Part shown: positions 36,089-44,327 of the stretch, in pieces | Layout of the letters: every line of letters begins with the position of its first letter | Position numbering within the stretch: position 1 is the stretch's first letter | Assembly (NCBI RefSeq): GCF_900113125.1 | Contig: NZ_FOOG01000019.1 | Coordinates: 1 to 62,940, forward strand | Reading direction: 5' to 3' | Length of the DNA stretch: 62,940 bases | Source of the DNA: Halobacillus alkaliphilus | GTDB taxonomy: Bacteria > Bacillota > Bacilli > Bacillales > Halobacillaceae | Program-made: the position numbers and the translations under genes | Notes under the pieces: model-generated | What the model was told of the DNA's origin: nothing | The model's input: the letters and a program-made list of their open reading frames with translations, nothing else | The model's database searches: none

Positions 36089-37084
36089 TTAAAAGGAACC
36101 TCTCTGTACCAACTCTGAATCAAGCATGACTTCTGTATATTTCTCTTGTGACCCATCTATTCTCTTAAGTAGTTGTTCAACGGCAACTTTTCCAATCTCA
36201 AACGCCGGCTGCCTGACGACAGATAAAGGAGGAGACGTGATCTTCATCCAATCATAATCGTCATATCCTATGATGCCGATTTCCTCAGGGATTTTAACAT
36301 GATGTTCATTCAGGTAAGAAACTGCTCCCATCGTCATGACATTGTTTGCTACAAACAAAGCAGATACTTCTGCTTCATGAAGTTCTTTCGCTAATTGATA
36401 GCCTTGCTCAAATGTGGCTGGCCCCTCTTTGATGAACTCTCCCCTTATGGGAACCCCTTTTTCTTCCAGGGCTTGTTTATACCCATTTAAGCGTTCATCA
36501 CTAGTTGTAATCCCAAGGGTGCCTGTGATAAAGCCAATCTTCTCGTATCCTTTGTTAAGGAGAGCACTGACCGCTTCATAGGCCCCCCGAAGGTTATCAA
36601 CAAGAACCATATCCCCTTCGATACCGCTCGGATGACGGTCAATATAAACGACGGGATAATCCCCTGTTAATTCCTTTTTATACGCTGAATCTTCCCCGTT
36701 TACAGGGGCCATGACCAAACCATCAATCAATTGCGTATTAAAAACGCGAATTTGATTTTTTTCTGTTCTTTCATCTTCATTGGAATTACTAAGTATCAAG
36801 TTATAGCCATTCTCTTTCAACACCTTTTCAATTCCATTTGCAATGCTCATGAAGAAGAAATTGGATGTATCTTCTGCAACTAACGGAACCAAAAGTCCGA
36901 TCGTATTCGATTTACGGCTTCTGAGACTTCTTGCAATTCCGTTTGGCTGGTAATTCAGATCCTTCATCGCCAGGTACACTTTCTGCTTGGTCTCTTCTGC
37001 TACAAATCGTGTCTCATTGATCACATGAGATACGGTTGCTGTAGAAACTTGGGCTTTTTTGGCAACATCTTTAATGGAAACCAT
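36089..37084 (-). CDS. LacI-family transcriptional regulator of the fructan island
   Basis: 331 residues. The helix-turn-helix is SIKDVAKKAQVSTATVSHVINETRFVAEETKQKV (residues 3-36), followed by the hinge helix NGIARSLRSRKSNTIGLLVP and a periplasmic-binding-type sensor domain (ANGIEKVLKENGYNLILSNSNEDE, DGLVMAPV, EIGIIGYDDYDW). It is the first gene of the island and probably represses it until a fructan breakdown product binds. Twin operators lie in front of it and in front of the transporter operon, so it is likely autoregulated. Confidence 0.93.
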   Translation of the reverse strand: MVSIKDVAKKAQVSTATVSHVINETRFVAEETKQKVYLAMKDLNYQPNGIARSLRSRKSNTIGLLVPLVAEDTSNFFFMSIANGIEKVLKENGYNLILSNSNEDERTEKNQIRVFNTQLIDGLVMAPVNGEDSAYKKELTGDYPVVYIDRHPSGIEGDMVLVDNLRGAYEAVSALLNKGYEKIGFITGTLGITTSDERLNGYKQALEEKGVPIRGEFIKEGPATFEQGYQLAKELHEAEVSALFVANNVMTMGAVSYLNEHHVKIPEEIGIIGYDDYDWMKITSPPLSVVRQPAFEIGKVAVEQLLKRIDGSQEKYTEVMLDSELVQRGSF

Positions 37085-37110
37085 GGTTAATCCTCATTTC
37101 TAACACTCAA

Positions 37111-37134
37111 TTAATCGTTTACGTAATCGATTAC
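37111..37134 (-). promoter_or_regulatory. Paired 12-bp LacI-type operators of the regulator gene
   Basis: TTAATCGTTTAC (37111-37122) abuts GTAATCGATTAC (a perfect palindrome, 37123-37134), 27-50 bases upstream of the regulator ATG. Same arrangement as at 36038-36061. Confidence 0.78.
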
Positions 37135-37154
37135 CTTAAGGAAACTATACCTTT

Positions 37155-37168
37155 TGTAAACGCTTTCG
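37155..37168 (+). promoter_or_regulatory. Possible cre site upstream of the LacI-type gene
   Basis: TGTAAACGCTTTCG fits TGWAANCGNTNWCA except at the last base. It could bring the regulator under carbon catabolite control. The remaining gene-free sequence to 37496 contains a short inverted pair (ATATCTCAC at 37261, GTGAGATAT at 37352) but no gene. Confidence 0.45.
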
Positions 37169-37496
37169 TCAATGTGTTATTTAAAAAATCTTGTTATTTT
37201 TCGTCTTATCCAACAGAAATACGATCGTTGGATCCATAAGGACGCTAAAAAAGTGCTTCAATATCTCACCAATATATAAAATCATGGAATTGAAGGTGTT
37301 TTGTCCATAAAAATTTGTTAAAGTAAATCCCCTTTTATTGAAGGCTCGAAAGTGAGATATCTTATACCGATATATTGTTGTATGTTTATTTTATCCAAAC
37401 AAAATAAAGATTGATAGACCTCTCAGGTTCTTTTTCCAATGAGATAGGCTACTTCTATTTCTTTCCCCCGTCTCCGCCTTTTTGCTACGTCCATGT

Positions 37497-37539
37497 AAAA
37501 ATCCCGGTTCCTGTTGATTCAGAAACCGGGATCTTTTTT
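37497..37539 (-). terminator. Terminator of the ATP-grasp/papain-like operon
   Basis: On the minus strand AAAAAAGATCCCGGTTTCTG pairs with CAGGAACCGGGATTTTT. It starts one base after the stop codon. Confidence 0.9.
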
Positions 37540-39510
37540 CTATAACTGTACCCACGTATGCTGTTCGCCCCAGCTCTCTTTTGCTAATTTCTCTACTTCT
37601 TGAACAATTTCATCTTCAACCGCATAGGCGTCTCCCTGCTCATACTGGTTATAATGAAACGCATAGAGCCGGGAAACAAATTGATGGAATGGAAGCGAAG
37701 ATTCACCCGGAATCTCATTACATCCTTCTACGCTTGGCTCTATACCCTGACCCCAGTCTTGAGAGCTGTCATTATTGGGGTTATAGAAATAAATACGCAT
37801 TTTCCCCTCCGGGTCTTTTGCAATTCTTTGGATAGAAACAGCGTGGAGCCCTAATAACTTACCAAATGCATTGGTTATAAAAATCCCTACTGGATTTGGA
37901 TAGATCAATTCGTAGCCTTCATTGTAATCTGGATGGTGGGTGCCGTAAAATAATCGGACAAATCCTGGATAATCAGCTACGGAACCTGTCATCGGGTCGA
38001 TCACACTGCAGAACCCTTTTTGAACCCAGTCTCCATAAAAAGCCGGATTTACCCATTTATGAACATCATCGCCTCGGAATTTCGAGCGGCGAACCAGCTC
38101 TGAATAAATACGATCTAAATGCGGGACAAGAATCAAGGAAACCGGATCTAATTCATCGTGAAGATCATCGACTAATCCTTCCCGTAAATCTTTCGAGTGA
38201 ATCGCTTGTCCTTCAAATGTAAGATCAACATCCCCGTCCCTTGCCGCTCTTGCAATTAAGTCAAGTAAGTGTCCTGGGGCATGAAGTGACCACAGACTAA
38301 TACCTCTCGCTGTCTGACAAGTAGGGTTCATTCCCTGCCCTATCCCCAGTGGCTGCCCAAGCACGCTTATTACTCCAGCTATCAGGATACTATTCGCCGT
38401 AATCCCTTCGTTTCCATTAATGGAATTTAACAAAACTTTTCTGGTTTCTGAATGAAGATCTAATTCGAAGATTCTGCGCAGCCCTGGAATAACCGGCGAT
38501 GAGGACAAAACGCCTCGATCCAGCATTTTTGCCAGACCGTATAGCGACTGTTTTAATGGAATATGAATTCCCGCCTTAATTAATTGCTGTACAAACGAAA
38601 TGTGTTCTTCTAAATTTGCTTTTCCCTTATTCGTTAAATCCAGCGCCTCAGCAAGTAACTGAGGATGCTGTTTATTGATATAACGGACGAGCACCACATG
38701 ATTTGATGCGACAAGACCCGTTTCACGCATGGTTTTAGCAAAAGATTGAGCTTCTGTCTTTATGGCATCTTCTTTTAGATTCTTAATCTTATTTCGATAC
38801 TTTTTCGTGTCACAATTTCGGCTCTTTTTCGTTCTGCCCCTGATAGCATCTACATAAGTTTGGATAGCTTTTCTATCTGACTCCTCAATCTCTTTTTCCA
38901 TTAACTTTTCCGCATGATTAACCATTTTAACTATTCTATTTACCATGATGGGACGCTGAGCAATAAGACCGCTGATTTCTTTCACTAGTTCGCCTGAAAT
39001 AGAAGCTAAAGATAACTTTTCTTCTAAGAATTGAAATAAGCGTTCCATCCGGTCTTTTTCTTTTCCTTTACCTTCAATCCGAGCGGCTTCCGTTTCTTCT
39101 GGAAAGAGAATATCTATGTTTAGAGCCATGACTTCGTGCAGGAAAGATTTAGCCTGTCCCTCGGAAATCCCTTCTCGCTTGTATACACCCTTAGCTATAG
39201 CCACCATTCTTAATTCACTCAGCATTTCTGATATGGTCGTTAAACCGCCTGCCTGAAGAGACCCTTTTACAAGAAAAGGCTGAAGCTTAGACGGATCCTC
39301 CCAGGGACTGTCTTGAAAAATGCCAGCTTGTTCATAGCGCTCCGCAAGTTGGTATAAAGCTGATAATCCTTCCTCATCATCCATCAGCTTAGCTGCTGCC
39401 TGTAATACATTACTTTGGTACATGGACTTTGCAAATGAATAAGTAGACTCCATGGTCTCTAGTTCTTGTTTAAAAGCCTCAATTTTAGATGTATCCATTT
39501 TTACTGCCAT
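37540..39510 (-). CDS. Unknown 656-residue protein with papain-like catalytic pattern
   Basis: Not a family I recognise. The first 340 residues look helical, with charged repeats (EKLMEKEIEESDRK; RGRTKKSRNCDTKKYRNK). From about 365 the sequence resembles a papain fold: Q392 and C398 in GQGMNPTCQTARG have the same spacing as papain Q19 and C25; H556 lies in LLGLHAVSIQRI; and N577 or N579 lies in YFYNPNNDSS. Order and spacing fit a Gln-Cys-His-Asn active site. There is no signal peptide, so it acts in the cytoplasm. The gene begins 15 bases after the ATP-grasp stop with AGGAGG ahead of the ATG, and is followed directly by a terminator. A cysteine peptidase or acyl/amide transferase is possible. 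Confidence 0.72.
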   Translation of the reverse strand: MAVKMDTSKIEAFKQELETMESTYSFAKSMYQSNVLQAAAKLMDDEEGLSALYQLAERYEQAGIFQDSPWEDPSKLQPFLVKGSLQAGGLTTISEMLSELRMVAIAKGVYKREGISEGQAKSFLHEVMALNIDILFPEETEAARIEGKGKEKDRMERLFQFLEEKLSLASISGELVKEISGLIAQRPIMVNRIVKMVNHAEKLMEKEIEESDRKAIQTYVDAIRGRTKKSRNCDTKKYRNKIKNLKEDAIKTEAQSFAKTMRETGLVASNHVVLVRYINKQHPQLLAEALDLTNKGKANLEEHISFVQQLIKAGIHIPLKQSLYGLAKMLDRGVLSSSPVIPGLRRIFELDLHSETRKVLLNSINGNEGITANSILIAGVISVLGQPLGIGQGMNPTCQTARGISLWSLHAPGHLLDLIARAARDGDVDLTFEGQAIHSKDLREGLVDDLHDELDPVSLILVPHLDRIYSELVRRSKFRGDDVHKWVNPAFYGDWVQKGFCSVIDPMTGSVADYPGFVRLFYGTHHPDYNEGYELIYPNPVGIFITNAFGKLLGLHAVSIQRIAKDPEGKMRIYFYNPNNDSSQDWGQGIEPSVEGCNEIPGESSLPFHQFVSRLYAFHYNQYEQGDAYAVEDEIVQEVEKLAKESWGEQHTWVQL

Positions 39511-39525
39511 CGCATGTGCTTCCTC

Positions 39526-40869
39526 CTAAATATAAAAATCGTAGTCCACATAATCGGTTAATAATTGGGAAATCTCTTCGCTGTCATTCCCGTGTAGAAA
39601 AACCGTTCCCCAATGATTTCCATAGCCTTCATTTATGTCCTGGAACTTCGTAATTGTAGGCTTATACAACGTATGTTTATCAAAACTCGGATGACTTTCC
39701 ATCTCAGGTGGAATTTGCACACGACTTACGGTTTTCTTGCGGGGATAGACTAAGAAGCTTCCCGCATGCCCGTCGGCTTCTGCTTCTTTGGGCACGTATT
39801 TTTCCAGTTCTTCCTGAGATGTATGAGGATCACAGCAAAGAAGATGAGCCCCAAACGGATTGAATTTGTATACTTTTTGAATCAGCTCAAATATATGACC
39901 GCCCGGAATTCGGTAGGCGACCTCTCCAAAGTAAACCTCCTCCTGATCCGTAATAAAAAATTCTGGATGGATCATGCCGTATTGAATATCAAACGCCTGA
40001 ATAAGTTTCTCAACTTCTTCTACTATCAAAGGGCGATAATGTTCTAAAGCAGCTGACGGCGGAACCATACTGGAGTATCCGAGAAGCACATACTCTGTTA
40101 TATTCAGAAACTTGATTTCACCCTTATGAATGAAAACCTCACATGAAATTTCCATCCCGTGCAGATGACTCTCTACAAGCCCAGGAAAGCTTTCGTCCGT
40201 TAGCTTGCTTTCGATATCCTCTTCAGAAAATATCATGCGATGGCCGGCTGCTCCCGCCTTATTTAACGCTTTGAAATGGATGGGATCAGGCTCCTGACTA
40301 TGGTTTTTCAACAGTGATTGGTTAACCCTTCTGAAAAATCGTTTTACCTCTTCTTTATTTTCTACTTCTTCAAATACGCCTACTTTTAACCCGCCTATAT
40401 GAGCTCTGCGCTTCATCATCGCTTTATCTCTAAAGAGAATAGAGTGATCGAATACATTCGGGTCATTTCGTAGACGGGCATTTAATGCGCCAGACCATTC
40501 TACTGTTTCCTCGAAGATAGGGATCGTATGACCGACGTCCAAATCCACTAATTCTGCGAAAAGATCCCCTGATCGTTCATAAACCTCCTGATAATGGCGA
40601 GGCTTTCCAAAATCCCATGCAAAAAAAGGAATGTTATGCTGCTCCGCATAAGGTCTAAAGTCTTCATGGCTGACCACTATATATGGTTTCTCCATTTGCT
40701 GTATAGCTTCAATTGACGGCACACTCCAGCCAATTAACGCTACTTTACTGCCGCGCTCTGGTCGTTCATGATTAATTCTAAGCGGTCCCATTTGCCTTCC
40801 GTTCAACCGCTTACGATCATTTTGATTGGTAAATTTAAATGAATTTGTTTCTTGATTAAGCCTTGGCAT
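39526..40869 (-). CDS. ATP-grasp carboxylate-amine ligase of unknown substrate
   Basis: 447 residues from MPRLNQETNSFKFTNQNDRK; a longer frame upstream has no ribosome site and crosses the previous terminator. N-terminal Rossmann-like part (KVALIGWSVPSIEAIQQMEKPYIVVS), then the ATP-grasp core: LFRDKAMMKRRAHIGGLKV (K149), HFKALNKAGAAGH (K200, glycine-rich loop), LVESHLHGMEIS (E233) and HPEFFITDQEEVYFGEVAYRIPGG (metal ligands near E316 and R320). Similar enzymes join amino acids or peptides (BacD-like, carnosine-type). First gene of a two-gene unit with the papain-like protein. Confidence 0.85.
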   Translation of the reverse strand: MPRLNQETNSFKFTNQNDRKRLNGRQMGPLRINHERPERGSKVALIGWSVPSIEAIQQMEKPYIVVSHEDFRPYAEQHNIPFFAWDFGKPRHYQEVYERSGDLFAELVDLDVGHTIPIFEETVEWSGALNARLRNDPNVFDHSILFRDKAMMKRRAHIGGLKVGVFEEVENKEEVKRFFRRVNQSLLKNHSQEPDPIHFKALNKAGAAGHRMIFSEEDIESKLTDESFPGLVESHLHGMEISCEVFIHKGEIKFLNITEYVLLGYSSMVPPSAALEHYRPLIVEEVEKLIQAFDIQYGMIHPEFFITDQEEVYFGEVAYRIPGGHIFELIQKVYKFNPFGAHLLCCDPHTSQEELEKYVPKEAEADGHAGSFLVYPRKKTVSRVQIPPEMESHPSFDKHTLYKPTITKFQDINEGYGNHWGTVFLHGNDSEEISQLLTDYVDYDFYI

Positions 40870-40986
40870 ATGATTTTCACCTATCCTTGAAATAATTAAG
40901 CAACATTTTGTTAGAATCTCCACCAGAGTCCTATTTATCCTAAAATACAAGTGAATTTTTATGTTAATTTTAATTATTTTATGTAT

Positions 40987-41016
40987 AAAAAAAGGACAGC
41001 TAGGAGCTGCCCTTTT
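40987..41016 (-). terminator. ablB terminator
   Basis: On the minus strand AAAAGGGCAGCT and AGCTGTCCTTTTTTT pair around CCT, just after the ablB stop. It separates ablB from the ATP-grasp unit. Confidence 0.88.
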
Positions 41017-41021
41017 CTTTT

Positions 41022-41864
41022 TCAAAGAATTTTATACCAGATATTCATATCTTCCAGTCCTGTCCCGATCCAGCTGTTCTGAATCATGCACCCTCCATAA
41101 GTAAATCCTTGCTGACTAGCCACAATATTCATTCCCATTGAAGTTGCCCTTGTATAGGAAAACATTGTATGGATTCCTAGTTCTTTTGCTTTTTCTTCAA
41201 GAAAAGGATACTGATGAGATAAAAGACCTTTGCCTCTATGTTCTGGCAGTGTTGCACAGTCTGTAAATTCTGCTGCTTTATATTCTGGAAATACATCAGC
41301 AGAACAGGCACTAACTAACTTGTCACCTTTAAAAATAAGCGCAAAATGGACATGGTCTTTCATCATGTCAAGGATATACTCTGGATTATGGATAGGAGTT
41401 GGGTACTTAGCAAAAGCAGTTCGATAGAGTTTTGCCATATCTTCAGCATTTTCTTCTCTACCCCACTTCATTGTATAACCATCCATCAGCTTTTTAGCGT
41501 TCGTGGCGGAAGTATGATTCAATTGTTTAACATAGTCGATAACGTTTCCTTCTTTTTTCTTTTCTCTGGCAGGATTTAAATATTTAGCATAAACTCTTGT
41601 ATCATCTCCACGGAAAAAACCTTTGATTTCTCCTTCTATTTTACACGAGTGTGCTTGTAACTCTGATTCTTCTTTACTCCCAGGTCTCACATAAAAAATA
41701 AGCTTGTCACAGTTTTTTTCATAGGCTGCATCCGTAAGCTCTTCGATAAATCCACTCACGTTATCAGGCAGATCGTAAACCTTAACCCTTCGGCTCACAG
41801 GTTCCACGTCAAAGTAACTTTTTTCCATTAAAGTGCCGGTAGAAAGAAAATCTCCAGATATCAT
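41022..41864 (-). CDS. ablB: Beta-lysine N-acetyltransferase (AblB/YodP type)
   Basis: 280 residues; ATG at 41864 with AGGAG eight bases ahead is preferred over a GTG overlapping that site. A GNAT fold: the acetyl-CoA loop is CATLPEHRGKGLLSHQYPFLEEKAKELG (about 219-246). N-terminal half FFRGDDTRVYAKYL and MKWGREENAEDMAKLYRTAFAKYPTPI are the AblB hallmarks. AblB acetylates beta-lysine to N-epsilon-acetyl-beta-lysine, a compatible solute. The aminomutase ablA (kamA), usually adjacent, is absent from the window, so the substrate must be made elsewhere or be different. Confidence 0.88.
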   Translation of the reverse strand: MISGDFLSTGTLMEKSYFDVEPVSRRVKVYDLPDNVSGFIEELTDAAYEKNCDKLIFYVRPGSKEESELQAHSCKIEGEIKGFFRGDDTRVYAKYLNPAREKKKEGNVIDYVKQLNHTSATNAKKLMDGYTMKWGREENAEDMAKLYRTAFAKYPTPIHNPEYILDMMKDHVHFALIFKGDKLVSACSADVFPEYKAAEFTDCATLPEHRGKGLLSHQYPFLEEKAKELGIHTMFSYTRATSMGMNIVASQQGFTYGGCMIQNSWIGTGLEDMNIWYKIL

Positions 41865-42090
41865 CAGGTACACTCCTATTTATTGTCTATTATGGAGAGA
41901 TGGGCTACTCCTTATCGATATAACTGCTGAACACCTTAGTGTCCTTATCAGTAACCATCTTCACTAACATTCTACCTTAACTATCTGTCAATATAAGTCT
42001 AATTTTCCAGGAAAGATACCGATGATTTTGTCGAAATTCTACTACTTTTGACATATAGAACTTTTAGGGATGCTATATGCCGTATTTCTA

Positions 42091-42126
42091 AAAAAATAAG
42101 CCCCCTCATATCCAACAAGGGGGCTC
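42091..42126 (-). terminator. Terminator of the small gene at 42142
   Basis: On the minus strand AGCCCCCT and AGGGGGCT pair across 12 bases, then TATTTTTTT. Confidence 0.8.
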
Positions 42127-42141
42127 ATTCATTACGTTTTA

Positions 42142-42360
42142 TCAACCCATCAAGCCTTCTCTTTTTTGCGGTTCTGCAGCCTGAAGCAACAATCTCAAAG
42201 AAGACGATACGGTATTAATATCTACTAAACCATCCTCTAACTCTTTTACTTTATCCAACTGGTGAAAAACATATTCTTCACATCCGTTAAAAGTTAACTC
42301 GCCCGTACTTATTCTTCCCTTTAGAGACATAATACTTTGATGAAGTAATTCCCGATCCAT
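42142..42360 (-). CDS. Small hypothetical protein
   Basis: 72 residues, MDRELLHQSIMSLKGRISTG at the start, mostly helical in appearance (YVFHQLDKVKELEDGLVDINTVSSSLRLLLQAAE). AAGGAGAGAG precedes the ATG and a terminator follows the stop, so it is a genuine single gene. No membrane segment, no cysteine cluster. It sits between ablB and the M42 peptidase gene. No family recognised. Confidence 0.7.
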   Translation of the reverse strand: MDRELLHQSIMSLKGRISTGELTFNGCEEYVFHQLDKVKELEDGLVDINTVSSSLRLLLQAAEPQKREGLMG

Positions 42361-42495
42361 TCCGCTCTCTCCTTCTTTAAGGAAATAAACTTAAAGCATT
42401 AATGGATAGTATATCCAAAAGATCATGAATTATTCCAAATCAGGAAGGAATGAAGTAAAGAAAACAACATGGTACGGTGGCTCATAGTTTTAATA

Positions 42496-43554
42496 TTAAT
42501 CTTCTAACGGATTTAAATTTTCTTCGCCTGTCATGGTGGCAATCATTTCTACTAACAAATCAATTTCTTCGTCAATATCTTTAATACTTACGGTTTCTAC
42601 CGGAGAGTGCATGTACCGTAGTGGTAAAGAAACAAGGCTTACCGGAACACCTTTACCAGTTAGACGCATTTTATCTGCATCTGTACCTGTCATTCTTGGA
42701 GTGAGTTCATACTGGACTTTCATATCCAGCTTTTTAGCAGTTTTCTCTAGCAATTGGTTGATCTTCCGATTGATTGGGGCACCTTTTGCCAGAACAGGAC
42801 CATCATCTAACTGAATATCCCCGTATTTATTTTTGTTCACTCCTGGATAATCTGTAGCGAAAGTGACATCACAAGCGATAGCCATGGTTGGTTCAATACC
42901 TGCAGCAGCAAAGAACGCGCCTCCCATATTGGTTTCTTCATTAACCGTACTCGCCGCATACACTCCAACTTTTACTTGTTTTTCAGATAAGCGCCTCAGT
43001 ACTTCTCCTACAATGAATTGACCGGTTCGATTATCCAATCCTCGTCCGGCTATGTAGCGATCCATCATAACTTCAGGGGTACGTTTATAAACTGCTAAAT
43101 CACCAATTTGTACAAGTTTTTCTATCTCTTCTTTAGATTTTGCACCACAATCAATGAATAAATCATCTACGCCGAAGTCCCCTTTTAAACCGCCGTGGTG
43201 CTGTGCATTAACACCTATCACCCCTGTCAGCGTTTTTTCATAACCTAAAATCGTGACTTTCATTCCAACAGCAGCTTTCGGGTTAATCCCTCCCATTTTG
43301 TCAAAATGAAGATAGCCCTGTTCGTCAATTCGATTAATCACCAATGCGATTTCGTCACAGTGGCCGGCCAGCAGTACCTTAAATTCCGCTTCCGGATTCA
43401 GAATCGCAATCGCATTTCCAGCATGATCCGTTCTCACTTCATGAGAGAATGGTTTCATTTCTTTAATCCAACGTTTTTGAATTTCCATCTCCATACTGGA
43501 AGGAGAAGGAGTTTGTAGCAATTCTAGTAAAAAATTCAAACGATTTTCATTCAT
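42496..43554 (-). CDS. ytoP: M42-family aminopeptidase (YtoP type)
   Basis: 352 residues. A zinc aminopeptidase of the glutamyl/deblocking aminopeptidase group. Metal ligands visible: LLAGHCDEIALV (His and the first Asp site), GRGLDNRTGQF (Asp), VNEETNMGGAFFA (catalytic Glu and ligand Glu), ACDVTFATDYPG (Asp), and RYMHSPVETVS (His). It trims peptides in the cytoplasm and forms large shells in related proteins. In B. subtilis ytoP lies beside the thioredoxin-like ytpP; here a different thioredoxin-like gene is divergent. Confidence 0.93.
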   Translation of the reverse strand: MNENRLNFLLELLQTPSPSSMEMEIQKRWIKEMKPFSHEVRTDHAGNAIAILNPEAEFKVLLAGHCDEIALVINRIDEQGYLHFDKMGGINPKAAVGMKVTILGYEKTLTGVIGVNAQHHGGLKGDFGVDDLFIDCGAKSKEEIEKLVQIGDLAVYKRTPEVMMDRYIAGRGLDNRTGQFIVGEVLRRLSEKQVKVGVYAASTVNEETNMGGAFFAAAGIEPTMAIACDVTFATDYPGVNKNKYGDIQLDDGPVLAKGAPINRKINQLLEKTAKKLDMKVQYELTPRMTGTDADKMRLTGKGVPVSLVSLPLRYMHSPVETVSIKDIDEEIDLLVEMIATMTGEENLNPLED

Positions 43555-43680
43555 TTTGATTTATTCCTCCTTTTTCTCTCATCATCATACCAAAAAAGTC
43601 TCTCTTTTTTCTAAAACATGCTTAAATCATTCTTCAGTAGGGAACACATTGAGATGTAGTATTTAGAAGGAGGGGTTTCT

Positions 43681-44232
43681 ATGAATTTGGAAGAGTGGTT
43701 TCAAAAAGGCATGACAGCCCAAGAATACGTGGATTCAATGGATAAGTACCAAAAAGATCTTATATATATATATGAGCATTTCAACATCTCTACAGAGGAC
43801 TATCCTTTTTTTGAAAAACTTCAGAAAAAAGATATACGTGCCGTCGTTCTCACTGAAGACTGGTGCGGAGATGCGATGTTAAATGTTCCTATCTTTCTGC
43901 GATTAGCAGAAGCAGGTCATATTGAAACTCATTTTTTAAGACGTGATGAAAATCTTGAATTAATGGACAAGTATCTAACCAACGGGAAATCTCGTTCCAT
44001 ACCGATTATCATCTTTATAGATAGAGATGGGGAAGAGATTTGTTCATGGGGACCTAGAGCACCAGAATTGCAAACGTTTCTCGACGATTCCATCGGCAGC
44101 CTGCCTAAAAAAGAAACAAAAGATTATCAAGAAAAGCAGAAACAGATGCTTACTTTTATCACAAAAGCTTATCGAGATCATCAGAATTTCTGGCACTATG
44201 TTTATAAAGATATGATAAGAACATTAGCATAA
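43681..44232 (+). CDS. Thioredoxin-fold protein with a single active-site cysteine
   Basis: 183 residues. The thioredoxin strand-loop-helix is VVLTEDWCGDAMLNVPIFLRLAE; the usual Cys-x-x-Cys is reduced to WCGD, leaving one cysteine. The cis-proline region is SRSIPIIIFIDRDGEE. The C-terminal part (KQKQMLTFITKAYRDHQNFWHYV) is helical. It fits the Thioredoxin_9-type family of bacilli; a role in thiol handling is likely, but disulfide exchange by two cysteines is not possible. RBS AGAAGGAGGGG. A terminator follows at 44243. Confidence 0.85.
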   Translation: MNLEEWFQKGMTAQEYVDSMDKYQKDLIYIYEHFNISTEDYPFFEKLQKKDIRAVVLTEDWCGDAMLNVPIFLRLAEAGHIETHFLRRDENLELMDKYLTNGKSRSIPIIIFIDRDGEEICSWGPRAPELQTFLDDSIGSLPKKETKDYQEKQKQMLTFITKAYRDHQNFWHYVYKDMIRTLA

Positions 44233-44242
44233 ATTTAAAGTT

Positions 44243-44277
44243 AACTTGCCACTAAGCAATTAGGGCAAGTTTTTTTA
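44243..44277 (+). terminator. Terminator after the thioredoxin-like gene
   Basis: AACTTGCC and GGGCAAGTT pair across 11 bases, followed by TTTTTT. Confidence 0.8.
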
Positions 44278-44327
44278 TGTTTGAATCACCATTTTATTAG
44301 CTATAATGAACTAAAAAAGGGGCATTC

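Noticed and set aside
37261-37360. Inverted pair ATATCTCAC / GTGAGATAT, about 80 bases apart
   Set aside because: Only nine bases long in AT-rich DNA; could easily occur by chance, and no transposase or target duplication is visible.
37540-40869. Idea that the ATP-grasp/papain-like pair is a graspetide (peptide modification) cluster
   Set aside because: No precursor peptide with a plausible leader was found in the operon or its immediate surroundings, so this specific claim is not supported.
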